The notes: generated from the letters alone by a model not told the origin. A stretch of 64,000 nucleotides of DNA from an uncultured Pelagibacteraceae bacterium (GCA_902554325.1 CACDOH010000004.1:34437-98436); one strand, 5' to 3'. Numbered from the stretch's first letter, positions 47,565-56,970 are shown. Translations and numbers: made by a program.

Positions 47565-48920
47565 ATGAAACAGTTATACAACAAGGATATTTACGATGTT
47601 AATAAACCTGTAGAAAGCTATTGGGAAGATGTCAGCAGTATTGATCAAAACAAATATCCAAAATTAGTTGGAGATCAATCATGCGATGTATGCGTCATTG
47701 GAGGTGGCTTTACAGGTATAAGCACAGCTTACCATATTGCTAAAAATTATGGTGGAGATGTAAGAGTTTTAGAAGCTGGGCATTATGGTTTTGCAAGCAG
47801 TGCGAGGAATGCTGGTTTTTGTTGTTTACCGGCAACAAAGTTATCTACGACTCAATTAATAAAAAAATTTGGCATGGAAGAAACAAAGAAATTTTTCTCA
47901 TCTCAAATAGAAGGAGTTGATCTTCTAGCGTCAATCATATCAGAAAATAATATTGAATGTGAAAAAGTAGGGGATGGCAACCTTGATGTAGCCCACCATC
48001 CAGGAAGCAGCGAAGAATTAAAAGAATGGGGAAATGAACTGAAAGAGTATTTTGGTATTAATACTAAATGGATTCCCAAAGAAGAATTTGATGAAGTTGG
48101 ACATCAATCAACAGAACAATTTGGTGCAGTTTTTACAGAAGCTGGCTTTGCAATGAATCCTATGGCGTTTATGCGAGGCTTTGCATCAGCAACTGTCGAT
48201 GCCGGTGCAAAATTACATAGTTTTTCAAGGGTAAAAAAATGGGAGAGAAATGGATCACATAAGCTAATAACAGATGGTGGATCAATTACTGCAAATAAAG
48301 TTGTTGTGGCCACTAATGGTTATACGGATGAGTCACTTCATCCAAGTTTTGCTAATCGAATGATGCCAGTCCTATCAAACATTATTGTTACTAGAGAAAT
48401 GAGTGATGATGAATTTAAGTTACAAAACTACAAAACCTTAAATCCAATATGTAATTCTAGAGAAATTTTATATTATTATAGAAGGATGCCTTCTAACAGA
48501 ATGTTGTTTGGTACAAGAGGTGATACTTACGGTGACGATGCAAGTGCACTAAAAATGAGAGAATTTATGACTCAAAAATTTAGGGGCGTTTTTCCTCATT
48601 GGAACAATATAGATATTGATCACTACTGGAGAGGTACTGTTGTTATGACTAGAGATTTTGTTCCAGCATTTGGTGCTTTGGACGATGATAAGTCAGTACT
48701 TTTTTCATACGGCTATCAAGCCAATGGAAACAATACTACAGTTTATTGTGGAAAGAAGTTGGCTGAGATGATCTATGAATCCAATAGTGGAGAAACTAAT
48801 ATTTCAAAAGTCTATCAAGGACTCTCTCCAAAAATACCACTAGGGTTTTTAAGATTATGGTATTTAAGACTATATCTATGGTATTCAAATTTTACAGATA
48901 AAAGTAAAAAAGAAATATAA
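47565..48920 (+). CDS. puuB: FAD-dependent amine oxidase, gamma-glutamylputrescine oxidase (PuuB)-like
   Basis: A DAO-fold flavoprotein of 451 residues. N-terminal SYWEDVSSIDQ, FAD site CVIGGGFTGISTAYHIAKN and SARNAGFC at about residue 83 match the PuuB/OrdL group. PuuB oxidises the free amine end of gamma-glutamylputrescine to an aldehyde; relatives oxidise other secondary amines and methylated amino acids. PuuA- and PuuD-like genes in the island support the assignment. The end has an unusual tyrosine/tryptophan-rich stretch LWYLRLYLWYS. It sits between the Rieske gene (17-base gap) and the ABC permeases. Confidence 0.8.
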   Translation: MKQLYNKDIYDVNKPVESYWEDVSSIDQNKYPKLVGDQSCDVCVIGGGFTGISTAYHIAKNYGGDVRVLEAGHYGFASSARNAGFCCLPATKLSTTQLIKKFGMEETKKFFSSQIEGVDLLASIISENNIECEKVGDGNLDVAHHPGSSEELKEWGNELKEYFGINTKWIPKEEFDEVGHQSTEQFGAVFTEAGFAMNPMAFMRGFASATVDAGAKLHSFSRVKKWERNGSHKLITDGGSITANKVVVATNGYTDESLHPSFANRMMPVLSNIIVTREMSDDEFKLQNYKTLNPICNSREILYYYRRMPSNRMLFGTRGDTYGDDASALKMREFMTQKFRGVFPHWNNIDIDHYWRGTVVMTRDFVPAFGALDDDKSVLFSYGYQANGNNTTVYCGKKLAEMIYESNSGETNISKVYQGLSPKIPLGFLRLWYLRLYLWYSNFTDKSKKEI

Positions 48921-48956
48921 ATTGCATCTATTATTTATATAAATTAAAATTTTCTT

Positions 48957-49841
48957 ATGTTGCAAGTCTGGAAGTCATTTTATGCGAGGAGTGATCCTGC
49001 AAAAGCTTATTCACTTCTTTCTCCTGCATTGATTCTAGTTACTTTAGCAATGCTAATACCCTTGGGGCTAATGTTGAGCTTTAGCTTTTTCACTCAAGTT
49101 AGCTTTACTGAAATTGACTACTCTTTCACTGTTCAAAGGTATATTGATTTTTTTCAAAAGAACTTGCTTGTCTCTTTACTTATAAAATCAGTGAAGATTT
49201 CGTTTATTGTAACTTTCGTAACTCTTCTTACTGCTTATCCTGTCTGTTATTACATAGCTTTTTATGTAAAGAAAAATAAAATGTTATGGCTTGTTTTACT
49301 GACTTTACCTTTCTGGACATCCTATCTTTTAAGGGTTTTTTCTTGGAAAATTATACTTGGAACAAAGGGAGTTATTAATTCTTCTTTAATTAATGCAGGA
49401 CTGCTTAGCGAACCTCTCACTTTTCTAATGTATTCTGAGACCGCAGTTATCATAACGCTTACCCATGCATGGGCAGCATTCGCTTTACTACCTTTGTATG
49501 TATCATTGGATAAAATAGACTTTTCTTTAATTGAGGCCGCTAGAGATCTAGGGCTGTCAAGATTAGAAACTTTTTGGAAAATTACACTTCCATTATCTCT
49601 TCCTGGAATAATTGGCGCCATACTAATTATCTTTATTCCAACTGTTGGGGATTATGTTACCCCTGCTTTGCTTGGGGGAACTGATGGAAGAATGCTATCA
49701 AACATGATCCAAGCATATTTTGGAAAAGTAAACAACCTTCCCCTTGGGGCCGCCTCTGCAACCATTATGCTTATTACTGTAGCAATAGTGACAATAATTG
49801 TTTCATATACAACAAAAAAACTTACTCAAAGGATTTCATAA
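48957..49841 (+). CDS. potB: ABC transporter permease, PotB-like
   Basis: Inner-membrane permease of 294 residues with six hydrophobic segments. The EAA loop EAARDLGLSRLETFWKITLP is clear near residue 195. DYVTPALLGGTDGRM is typical of spermidine/putrescine PotB. The gene follows puuB after 36 bases and abuts the second permease. Polyamine-type import, though this subfamily also takes other amines and sugars. Confidence 0.87.
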   Translation: MLQVWKSFYARSDPAKAYSLLSPALILVTLAMLIPLGLMLSFSFFTQVSFTEIDYSFTVQRYIDFFQKNLLVSLLIKSVKISFIVTFVTLLTAYPVCYYIAFYVKKNKMLWLVLLTLPFWTSYLLRVFSWKIILGTKGVINSSLINAGLLSEPLTFLMYSETAVIITLTHAWAAFALLPLYVSLDKIDFSLIEAARDLGLSRLETFWKITLPLSLPGIIGAILIIFIPTVGDYVTPALLGGTDGRMLSNMIQAYFGKVNNLPLGAASATIMLITVAIVTIIVSYTTKKLTQRIS

Positions 49842-50657
49842 GTGGAACAAAAAAACAATACACTGTTAATCTACACATTATTGTATTTTGCATTTTTATA
49901 TATACCTGTTTTATTTTTGCCAATATTTAGTTTTAATGACGCAAATTATATGTCATTTCCACTCTCAGGATTTACAACAGAGCATTATGAAGAAATGTGG
50001 GCCAAAACAAATTTACATAAAGCTCTTTGGGCTAGTATTAAAGTAGGTGTAGTTGCAAGTGTCGTCAGCACAACAATTGCTCTTTTTGCAGCCAAAGCAT
50101 TCGCACGATATAAATTCAGAGGGCAAAATATTTCTTATGGGGCTATTATGATTCCTTTTTTAATCCCTGAAATTATTTTAGCGGTTGCAATACTTGTTAT
50201 TTGGTTAAGCCTTGGTTTTAAATTAGGACTTGTACCGGTTACTTTAGGACATATTCTTTTTTGCACTCCATTTGCAATGCTTATTTTAATTGCTCGTATA
50301 GAAGGTTTTGATTTCTCACTAGAGGAAGCATCAAGAGACCTTGGGGAAAACGCCTGGGGGACATTTTACCGAGTATCTCTTCCATTATATCTACCAGGCA
50401 TAATAGCTTCACTTTTATTGAGTTTTATAATTTCATTTGATGAATTTGTTCTGGCATTCTTCTTAACTGGAAGCGATGCAACATTGCCTATGTATATGTG
50501 GGCTCAAATGAGATTTATTCAGAAACTCCCTCATGTATTGGCTTTAGGAGCGGTTATAATTGTGTTTACTACTTTTATAGTTTTGTTAGCATTCTGGTTG
50601 CGAAACCTCGGTCAAGGAAAAGAGAAAGCTGAATTTGGAATAAAAATACATGAATGA
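49842..50657 (+). CDS. potC: ABC transporter permease, PotC-like
   Basis: Second permease, 271 residues, six hydrophobic segments. The start codon is GTG, directly after the potB stop codon. The EAA loop EASRDLGENAWGTFYRVSLP lies near residue 165, and FIISFDEFVLAFFLTG is the PotC/YdcV signature. Overlaps the ATPase gene by eight bases, which indicates coupled translation. Confidence 0.87.
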   Translation: MEQKNNTLLIYTLLYFAFLYIPVLFLPIFSFNDANYMSFPLSGFTTEHYEEMWAKTNLHKALWASIKVGVVASVVSTTIALFAAKAFARYKFRGQNISYGAIMIPFLIPEIILAVAILVIWLSLGFKLGLVPVTLGHILFCTPFAMLILIARIEGFDFSLEEASRDLGENAWGTFYRVSLPLYLPGIIASLLLSFIISFDEFVLAFFLTGSDATLPMYMWAQMRFIQKLPHVLALGAVIIVFTTFIVLLAFWLRNLGQGKEKAEFGIKIHE

Positions 50658-51732
50658 TTCTTTCATACAAATAAACGGAATTTCTAAGCATTTTGGAAAT
50701 GTAAAAGCGGTAGATGATGTCTCTTTTCAAATTAAAGAGGGAGAGTTTTTCTCCCTGTTAGGCCCGTCAGGTTGTGGCAAAACAACATTATTAAGATTAT
50801 TAGCCGGCTTTGAGTATCCAACTAGTGGCAATCTATTACTTGATGGCAGTGATATTACTGCATTGCCTCCTGACAAAAGACCGACAAATATGGTTTTTCA
50901 GAATTATGCAATTTTTCCTCATATTAATGTTGAAAAAAATGTTCAGTTTGGCTTGAGAAAACTTGGCTTAACAAATGATGAAATTATCAAAAGAGTTAAG
51001 GATGTTTTGTCGTTGGTAAAATTAGAAGGTTATGAGGAACGCTATAGTAGCCAACTATCTGGAGGTCAAAGACAAAGAGTGGCATTAGCTAGGGCTTTAG
51101 TAAGGCAACCCAAAGTATTATTACTGGATGAGCCACTTGGGGCACTAGATAAAAAGTTACGTGACGAAATGCAACTCGAACTAAGAACTCTTCAAAAAGA
51201 GATTGGAATAACTTTTGTATTTGTTACGCACGATCAGCAAGAGGCTATTAGTATGTCAGATAGAGTCGCGGTGATGAGTGAAGGTAAAATTCAGCAGATG
51301 TCGTCTCCAAACGAATTATATAAAAATCCTCAAAATATATTTGTTAGTGACTTTATTGGCGAAACTAATTTTTTAAAAGCTAAGACGGAGTCTAAAGACG
51401 GAGAATATATTAATGTTAACATTGAAGATCTTGGTTCATTTAAAATAAAAAATAATCTCAATATAAGTGAAAATGCCTCAGATGTTATTTGCAGTGTTCG
51501 TCCAGAGACAATGATGATTGACAAAGAAAAATCAGACTGGGATATTTGCTTAGAAGGTAAAATCAAGCAAACATCATATCTAGGTGAAATGACAAAATTT
51601 TACGTAGAAACTAAAGAAATAGAAAAAATTATAACCGTATCATCACAATATTTTGATAATCAGTCTTTTCAAGATGGTAAATGCTTTATCAGCATAAATT
51701 TAAACGATATTTCCTTACTCAATAAAAAATAG
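50650..51732 (+). CDS. potA: ABC transporter ATPase, PotA-like
   Basis: ATPase of 360 residues. Walker A GPSGCGKTT, signature LSGGQRQRVALARALV, Walker B LLLDEPLGALDKKLR, and switch FVTHDQQEA are complete. A C-terminal TOBE-type domain (about 270-355) includes SVRPETMMI. PotA-type proteins energise polyamine import. It is the last gene of the operon that begins at 44906 and is followed by a bidirectional terminator. Confidence 0.9.
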   Translation: MNDSFIQINGISKHFGNVKAVDDVSFQIKEGEFFSLLGPSGCGKTTLLRLLAGFEYPTSGNLLLDGSDITALPPDKRPTNMVFQNYAIFPHINVEKNVQFGLRKLGLTNDEIIKRVKDVLSLVKLEGYEERYSSQLSGGQRQRVALARALVRQPKVLLLDEPLGALDKKLRDEMQLELRTLQKEIGITFVFVTHDQQEAISMSDRVAVMSEGKIQQMSSPNELYKNPQNIFVSDFIGETNFLKAKTESKDGEYINVNIEDLGSFKIKNNLNISENASDVICSVRPETMMIDKEKSDWDICLEGKIKQTSYLGEMTKFYVETKEIEKIITVSSQYFDNQSFQDGKCFISINLNDISLLNKK

Positions 51733-51761
51733 CCTGTCCTCAAGAGAGAACAGGCTATTTT
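51726..51761. terminator. Bidirectional terminator between potA and the binding-protein gene
   Basis: A perfect 12-base inverted repeat AAAATAGCCTGT / ACAGGCTATTTT with a 12-base loop. Read on the plus strand it ends in TTTT; on the minus strand it ends in six T residues. It overlaps the last codons of potA and lies just beyond the minus-strand binding-protein gene, so it can end both transcripts. Confidence 0.85.
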
Positions 51762-51783
51762 AAATTAGTCAATTAGCAGTGAA

Positions 51784-52872
51784 TTAACCGCCAGCTACCA
51801 TTTCAGCCCACTGAGCTTCCATGTAGTCAGTAACTTCGTCAGTTGGCATCACAGAGAACATTCCATTATTTAAATGTTCGATAGGGTTTGATGCAACACC
51901 ACGCTCAGCCAATTCGTCAGCTGTAAGTGTGCTAAAGCCAGCTTTATTGCTGTGTCCATAACCCCACTCACTTAATAAGTAAGCAGATGTTTCTGCACTA
52001 GTTGCACCATTTATCATTGCGTATGCTTTATCAAGGTCTGCACCTTTAACAATCGCAAGACCGCAAGCCCAAGTCATTGTGCCATTAGCAGGCTGCATCA
52101 TTTTTGCTCCTGCACTCCATGCTATTTCGTTCCATCCAAGTGCTACGTCTATTTCCTCGTTTCCTAGCGCTTCTATCATTGAAGATGTATCTCCAAAGAA
52201 TGCACGAATTTGACCATTATCTCTCATTTCACGAAACTTATCGATACCTTGGTCAATAGCAGCTTTTGTCAATTGATCTTGTTCTCTGATGTCAATTCCA
52301 AGATGGTGCATCATTAAAAACAATGAGTCTGCAGCAGAGTCTAAGATACCAACTTTACCTTTTACTCTTGGGTCTTCCATTAAAGCAAAGCTTTCATTAG
52401 AGGCATCCATCCAATCAATTCTGTCTGCCATATAAAACAATGTTGTATCTCCCCAGTCGACTGGCGCAAAATAATGCTTGCCATCAACCATGCCGCTTGG
52501 CAGGTCTCTAACTTCAGGGAACATGTCATTCCAGTTTTCAATTCTTGATGGATCAAGTGGTTCTAATACGCCTGCTCTTACCCATCTTTTTATTTCACCT
52601 TGACATGGCCATGCTAAGTCAACTTCAAAGCCTGCTTTTAGTTTTTGCAATCCTTCTTCAGCATCACCAAATATTGAGTATTCAGGGGAACCATACTCTT
52701 CAGCGTATGTTCCAAATAGACCATCATCATCGTAGCCTCCCCACAGGAATACGGATCCTGGCTCATTTGCAAAAGCTTTAGTTGTTGACGCTACGCCAGC
52801 GATAAAAATGAACGATAGCGATACAATCAGAGCTTTTACAAAAGAATTTTTCATTTCTTTGTATTTTGGCAT
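51784..52872 (-). CDS. Polyamine-type ABC substrate-binding protein (PotD/PotF-like)
   Basis: A periplasmic binding protein of 362 residues with a signal peptide ending near residue 35 (SSTTKAFAN region). The fold starts VFLWGGYDD and holds AWPCQGEIKRW, APVDWGDTTLFY and MTWACGLAIV, giving several tryptophan and acidic residues of the kind that line polyamine pockets. I chose the ATG at 52872 because AGAGGAAG lies seven bases upstream. It is encoded opposite to potBCA and has its own strong promoter, allowing higher expression than the membrane parts. Confidence 0.85.
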   Translation of the reverse strand: MPKYKEMKNSFVKALIVSLSFIFIAGVASTTKAFANEPGSVFLWGGYDDDGLFGTYAEEYGSPEYSIFGDAEEGLQKLKAGFEVDLAWPCQGEIKRWVRAGVLEPLDPSRIENWNDMFPEVRDLPSGMVDGKHYFAPVDWGDTTLFYMADRIDWMDASNESFALMEDPRVKGKVGILDSAADSLFLMMHHLGIDIREQDQLTKAAIDQGIDKFREMRDNGQIRAFFGDTSSMIEALGNEEIDVALGWNEIAWSAGAKMMQPANGTMTWACGLAIVKGADLDKAYAMINGATSAETSAYLLSEWGYGHSNKAGFSTLTADELAERGVASNPIEHLNNGMFSVMPTDEVTDYMEAQWAEMVAGG

Positions 52873-52907
52873 AATTAATCTTCCTCTTTTTTTTATTTAT
52901 ACGAAAA

Positions 52908-52935
52908 ATTGTACACCTATAGGGTCGTTGGTCAA
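52908..52935 (-). promoter_or_regulatory. Promoter of the binding-protein gene
   Basis: On the minus strand TTGACC (52930-52935) and TACAAT (52908-52913) are spaced by 16 bases, about 35 bases before the start codon, followed by an AGAGGAAG ribosome-binding site. No BetI-like palindrome overlaps it, so expression may be independent of the TetR regulator. Confidence 0.75.
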
Positions 52936-52939
52936 TATA

Positions 52940-54436
52940 TTAAAGGTGAATCAAAGGGCGATTTTTGTTTGAATTTAGCCATGGATCTAACATTTCGTAG
53001 TTATGCCCGCCTTGGAATACTAATTCATCACAGTACGATCGAGCAATAATTTGGATTCCTGTTGGAATGTTGTCAGAGCTCAATCCTGAGGGGACAGATA
53101 GAACCGGTAAATTACCCAACATATTAAATGGATGTGACATAACCCAAGAAAAGTCAGCACACTTCTGCTCTTTATTATTAATAAAGATATTCTCATTAAC
53201 AATATCAATATCAGCTTTAATTGAAGGTAAAGAGTTTGTAGGACATATAAACAAGTCATAACTGTCTAATATTGGCCCAATTTCTGAATACATACGGCCC
53301 GTGATTTCTGCACTTTCAATAGTATCATATCCAACATAAGCCCCTATTTTATCGTGATAGTGCTTCTCATTATTTTGTATCGCTTTTAAATGTAGTTCAG
53401 GGACTTCAGCAAACATTCTTGCATAATCAGTTAATAGTTTTTTTTCATCGTTTGAAAATTTTGCAATGAGGCCATAAAATGAATTAGCGTAATGACTAAA
53501 GCAAACTGAATTTACTTCATCTCGATTCCAATTTAATTTTACTTCTGTAATTGTTGCACCAAGAGCCTCAAATTTTTTTAAAGCCTCCAATGTATTTTTT
53601 TCAACTTCTTCATCCACTTCAAAAAATCCAAGATCAAGTGAATAAGCAATTTTCCAGTCCTTAATACTCTCAAACTTATTAGGAATAATTTTTTTAGGTC
53701 TGAGTGAAGCAATATCATTTTTATTTGGACCACTCATAACATTTTGCATAAGAGCACAATCACTAACAGTTCTCGCAAGGGGACCAACAACACAATACGG
53801 ATCATGATTAAAAGGAAAACCAATTGGATTTCTTCCATAGGGTGGTTTGTAACCAACGACTCCGCAGGCTCCAGCAGGGATACGAATTGATCCACCTATA
53901 TCACTGCCAGTAGCAAGTGATGCACAACCCGACGCTAGTGCGGCAGCACTCCCCCCACTTGAACCTCCCGGTGTCATATCTAATTTCCAGGGATTTCTTG
54001 TGACGCCATTTACTTTGGAATGGCAGAATGATGTCAGTGAAAACTCTGGGTTAGTTGTGCGTGCATGAATTATTGCACCAGAGCTTACAAGCGACTCTAC
54101 ATCTACGTCAGTTTTTTCTGCTATTACGTCTTTATAGATTAAGCTTCCATTTTTATTAGGTTGTCCCTTTATATTAACCTCATCTTTAATTGCTAAAGGC
54201 AAACCTTCCAAAGGCAAAGTAGATTTATCTTCTGTATATTTTAATTCTGATTTTTTTGCTTCTTTCAATGCTTCTTCGAAGCGAAAAAAATTAAAAGCAT
54301 TAATTTTTGGGTTTACATTTTCAATTCTTTTTATTGTCTCATTTAATAGCTCAACTGGAGACAAAGATTTATTTTTAAATTTTTCTAGTGCTTCAGAAGC
54401 TGATAAATAACAAATATCGAGGTCTAAACTACTCAT
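52940..54436 (-). CDS. Amidase (amidase-signature family)
   Basis: A 498-residue cytosolic hydrolase with the complete Ser-cisSer-Lys triad: K84 in PLAIKDEVN, S159 in PGGSSGGSAA and the nucleophile S183 in SDIGGSIRIPAG. The 24-residue spacing of the two serines matches the family. It would hydrolyse an amide, possibly an acylated or glutamylated amine of this pathway; the family also includes unrelated amide and carbamate hydrolases. The 52-base gap to the divergent Rieske-less gene is very AT-rich. Confidence 0.85.
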   Translation of the reverse strand: MSSLDLDICYLSASEALEKFKNKSLSPVELLNETIKRIENVNPKINAFNFFRFEEALKEAKKSELKYTEDKSTLPLEGLPLAIKDEVNIKGQPNKNGSLIYKDVIAEKTDVDVESLVSSGAIIHARTTNPEFSLTSFCHSKVNGVTRNPWKLDMTPGGSSGGSAAALASGCASLATGSDIGGSIRIPAGACGVVGYKPPYGRNPIGFPFNHDPYCVVGPLARTVSDCALMQNVMSGPNKNDIASLRPKKIIPNKFESIKDWKIAYSLDLGFFEVDEEVEKNTLEALKKFEALGATITEVKLNWNRDEVNSVCFSHYANSFYGLIAKFSNDEKKLLTDYARMFAEVPELHLKAIQNNEKHYHDKIGAYVGYDTIESAEITGRMYSEIGPILDSYDLFICPTNSLPSIKADIDIVNENIFINNKEQKCADFSWVMSHPFNMLGNLPVLSVPSGLSSDNIPTGIQIIARSYCDELVFQGGHNYEMLDPWLNSNKNRPLIHL

Positions 54437-54488
54437 ACGATTATTTTATTTTAATTTATTAATTAATAAAATATATTGAATTCACACC

Positions 54489-55583
54489 ATGATTGATCAA
54501 AACATTAAAGACATTATTCAAAACCAAGACCCTAATACAGGAATGGATCAGCTTTTTTTCACCAACAAAGCATTGTTTGATCTTAGTTATGAGGCTGTTT
54601 TCAAGAAACAGTGGGTATTTCTTACTCATCTATCTTACTTTAATGAAAACAATACATTCATTTATCAAATTAATGGCGGGTTTGTTGAAATAAAAAAGTC
54701 TAAAGATAATAATTTAACTATCTCATCATCTGTACCTGATTTCAAATGCCATTTAAAAGTTTATGAAAGCTTAATTTTTGTCAACTTTTCTGAAGTGCCA
54801 TATTCATTTGAAGAATTCATAAAACCACTAGAACCATATATTAAAATTCATGGTCTTAATGACGGTAAGATCGCATTTCAAAAAGACTTTATATTTAATG
54901 CTTCTCATCTTGCAACCATTCACAACTTCAAAGAATGCGCGCATTGTTGGGGAGGTGAGTTTACTCACAAAGATTATTTAAGTGTTCATGGGGAGGCGTA
55001 TTGTAATTCTTATGGAGCTGGGGTTGGCTCAGGAATTGAATCTCCTGAATTCAATCAACGTATAAAAGATTGGACATTTGAAAGTCAAAATAAAGGCTTG
55101 TTTGTTGGCGAGTACAGCGAAGATACTAATAAATATTTTAGAATTGCAGAGCGCACTCCTTTACCTGAAGGTATTATGTCTGAGACAATGGATGGTAGCT
55201 ATTCATGTTCTTCACTGATGGGAGACTTTAAAACCATAGGACCAGATCATGGTTATACCGCTATTGGTTTTAGCCCATTCAATAGCTTTGTTGCCAATAA
55301 TGAATTTGTAATTCTTTTTTTATTTACTCCTGTTAGTCAAAATAAAACAATCGTTACTCAATATTGGGTTACTCACAAAGATGCTGAAGTTGACATTGAT
55401 AAAATGATTTTTCTTTGGGACCAAACATCAACAGAAGACTCCCAATTGTGTGAAATGAATCAAAAGGGCATTGAAAGTCGAGCTTATCAGCCTGGAAAGT
55501 ATGGCGAACTAGAGACAAGCTTGGTTCAATATCAAAAGTTCTATCTAAGTCATTTACAAAATCACGTTAATGGACTGACTTAA
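54489..55583 (+). CDS. Rieske-oxygenase-like catalytic domain lacking the Rieske cluster
   Basis: A 364-residue homologue of the Rieske protein at 46309, judged by shared order: IYQINGG/FVEI, LIFVNFS, HNFKECAHC, GFSPFNSF, and DSQLCEMNQKG. No CxH...CxxH [2Fe-2S] motif is present: about 50 residues are missing between residue 66 and residue 96. The mononuclear-iron region survives in part: E149 and H152 in ECAHC, a second histidine at H160 (spacing seven, not four), and D317 in TEDSQLCE. The frame is intact. It may be a partner subunit that takes electrons from another Rieske protein, or a non-catalytic subunit. Confidence 0.75.
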   Translation: MIDQNIKDIIQNQDPNTGMDQLFFTNKALFDLSYEAVFKKQWVFLTHLSYFNENNTFIYQINGGFVEIKKSKDNNLTISSSVPDFKCHLKVYESLIFVNFSEVPYSFEEFIKPLEPYIKIHGLNDGKIAFQKDFIFNASHLATIHNFKECAHCWGGEFTHKDYLSVHGEAYCNSYGAGVGSGIESPEFNQRIKDWTFESQNKGLFVGEYSEDTNKYFRIAERTPLPEGIMSETMDGSYSCSSLMGDFKTIGPDHGYTAIGFSPFNSFVANNEFVILFLFTPVSQNKTIVTQYWVTHKDAEVDIDKMIFLWDQTSTEDSQLCEMNQKGIESRAYQPGKYGELETSLVQYQKFYLSHLQNHVNGLT

Positions 55584-55597
55584 GTCAGAGATATAAA

Positions 55598-56968
55598 ATG
55601 GAAGTTGCTACACAAGCTGAATTTGATGAAATATTAAGTCAGCACAATAATATTCAATATGTCGATGCAATCTTCACAGATTTATGTGGTTATGTAAGAG
55701 GAAAACGTTTCCCCGTCCTTGAAGCAAATAAAATTTTTTCAGATGGCGTTCTTCTCCCATTCTCCGCATTTTATCTAGATGTTCTAGGAGGTGTAACAAA
55801 CACCCTGAATCTAGGTTGGACAGATGGTGATCCTGATGGTGTTCTGGTTCCTGTTAAAGGAAGTATTAAGCCAGTCCCGTGGGATGAACGCTTCTTACAG
55901 GTATTAATCACAATGAGAAAAGAGCAAGAAAATTGGGGAGTGATACAAGACCCATCTGAGGTTGACCCTAGAAATATTCTAAAAAAAGTTATGAAGAATT
56001 TTAAGAACACTGGATTGAAGCCTGTGGTTGCTTTTGAATTAGAATTTTATCTTTTAGACAAAAATAGGGATGAGTTTGGGAAACCAATACCTGCTGAAGG
56101 TGCTAATAAAACACATGTTTATGGCATACCAGACCTTGATCTCTTCGGTAAGTTATTTGATGATATTAACAAGAATTGCGAAATGCAAAATATACCAGCG
56201 ACTACTGCTTCAAGTGAATTTGCTGCGGGACAGTATGAAATTAATCTAAAGCACACTGGAGATCTTCTAAAAGCCGCAGATGATGCTGCTTTATTAAGAC
56301 GTATTATTAAAGAGACAAGTGAACGACATGGCTATGAAGCAACATTTATGGCAAAACCCTTTCTAGATCAAACTGGTAATGGAATGCATCTTCATCTCTC
56401 CGTTTATGATGAAAATGAAAAAAATATATTTGCTACTTCCAATCGTTACGGAAATAAAAAATTAAAAAGTGCTATAGCTGGTTTTCAATCAATGTTTTAT
56501 GATAGTTTTCCAATCTTTATTCCAAATCGAAATGGTTACAGAAGAATAGAAACAAGAAATTTCGTTCCTGTTAATACAAGTTGGTCCTGGAATCGAAGAG
56601 ATGTTTCATTAAGAATACCAGCTGGATCAAATGACGCAAAAAGAATTGAACATCGCGTAGCTTCATCAGATGCTAATCCTTATCTAGTCCTAGCATGCTT
56701 ATTAGCAGGGTTGCATAATGGCCTTACTAATGAATTGACCCCATCGAACCAAGTTGATTTTGATAACAATGAAGGAGCGGATAAAGAAGCTGATATTGAT
56801 ATGCCAAAAAATATGGACCAAGCGTTAGCGCGTTTCCAATCTTCCAAATTATTAAAAAAATATCTTGGGAAAGAATATCTTGATCTTTACACTGCTGCAA
56901 AACAAGGTGAAATTGATCATGTCGAGTCAAGTTTTGTTCCTCGAGAGGAATATGATCTCTATTTATAA
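55598..56968 (+). CDS. puuA: Glutamine synthetase-like gamma-glutamylpolyamine synthetase (PuuA-like)
   Basis: A 456-residue ATP-dependent ligase. The metal-site strand VVAFELEFYLL, the substrate block ASSEFAAGQYEINLKHT, GNGMHLHLSVYDE and NRNGYRRIETRNFVP with RIPAGSNDAKRIEHRV are glutamine-synthetase hallmarks. The N-terminus DAIFTDLCGYVRGKR is of the PuuA/GlnA3 type. It would glutamylate putrescine or another amine; gamma-glutamylmethylamide synthetase is the main alternative, but no mgs/mgd genes are nearby, whereas PuuB and PuuD are. Follows the Rieske-less gene by 14 bases. Confidence 0.83.
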   Translation: MEVATQAEFDEILSQHNNIQYVDAIFTDLCGYVRGKRFPVLEANKIFSDGVLLPFSAFYLDVLGGVTNTLNLGWTDGDPDGVLVPVKGSIKPVPWDERFLQVLITMRKEQENWGVIQDPSEVDPRNILKKVMKNFKNTGLKPVVAFELEFYLLDKNRDEFGKPIPAEGANKTHVYGIPDLDLFGKLFDDINKNCEMQNIPATTASSEFAAGQYEINLKHTGDLLKAADDAALLRRIIKETSERHGYEATFMAKPFLDQTGNGMHLHLSVYDENEKNIFATSNRYGNKKLKSAIAGFQSMFYDSFPIFIPNRNGYRRIETRNFVPVNTSWSWNRRDVSLRIPAGSNDAKRIEHRVASSDANPYLVLACLLAGLHNGLTNELTPSNQVDFDNNEGADKEADIDMPKNMDQALARFQSSKLLKKYLGKEYLDLYTAAKQGEIDHVESSFVPREEYDLYL

Positions 56969-56970
56969 TC

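Noticed and set aside
54477..54484. Third BetI-like operator before the Rieske-less gene
   Set aside because: TGAATTCA is palindromic, but the half-sites overlap instead of being spaced as in sites 1 and 2, and only one flank continues the ATTGAA pattern; too short to claim.
54489..55583. Pseudogene or frameshifted Rieske oxygenase
   Set aside because: The frame is open for 364 codons, the N- and C-terminal parts are in register, and the lost segment corresponds to a whole domain; no Rieske motif was found in other frames of the region.
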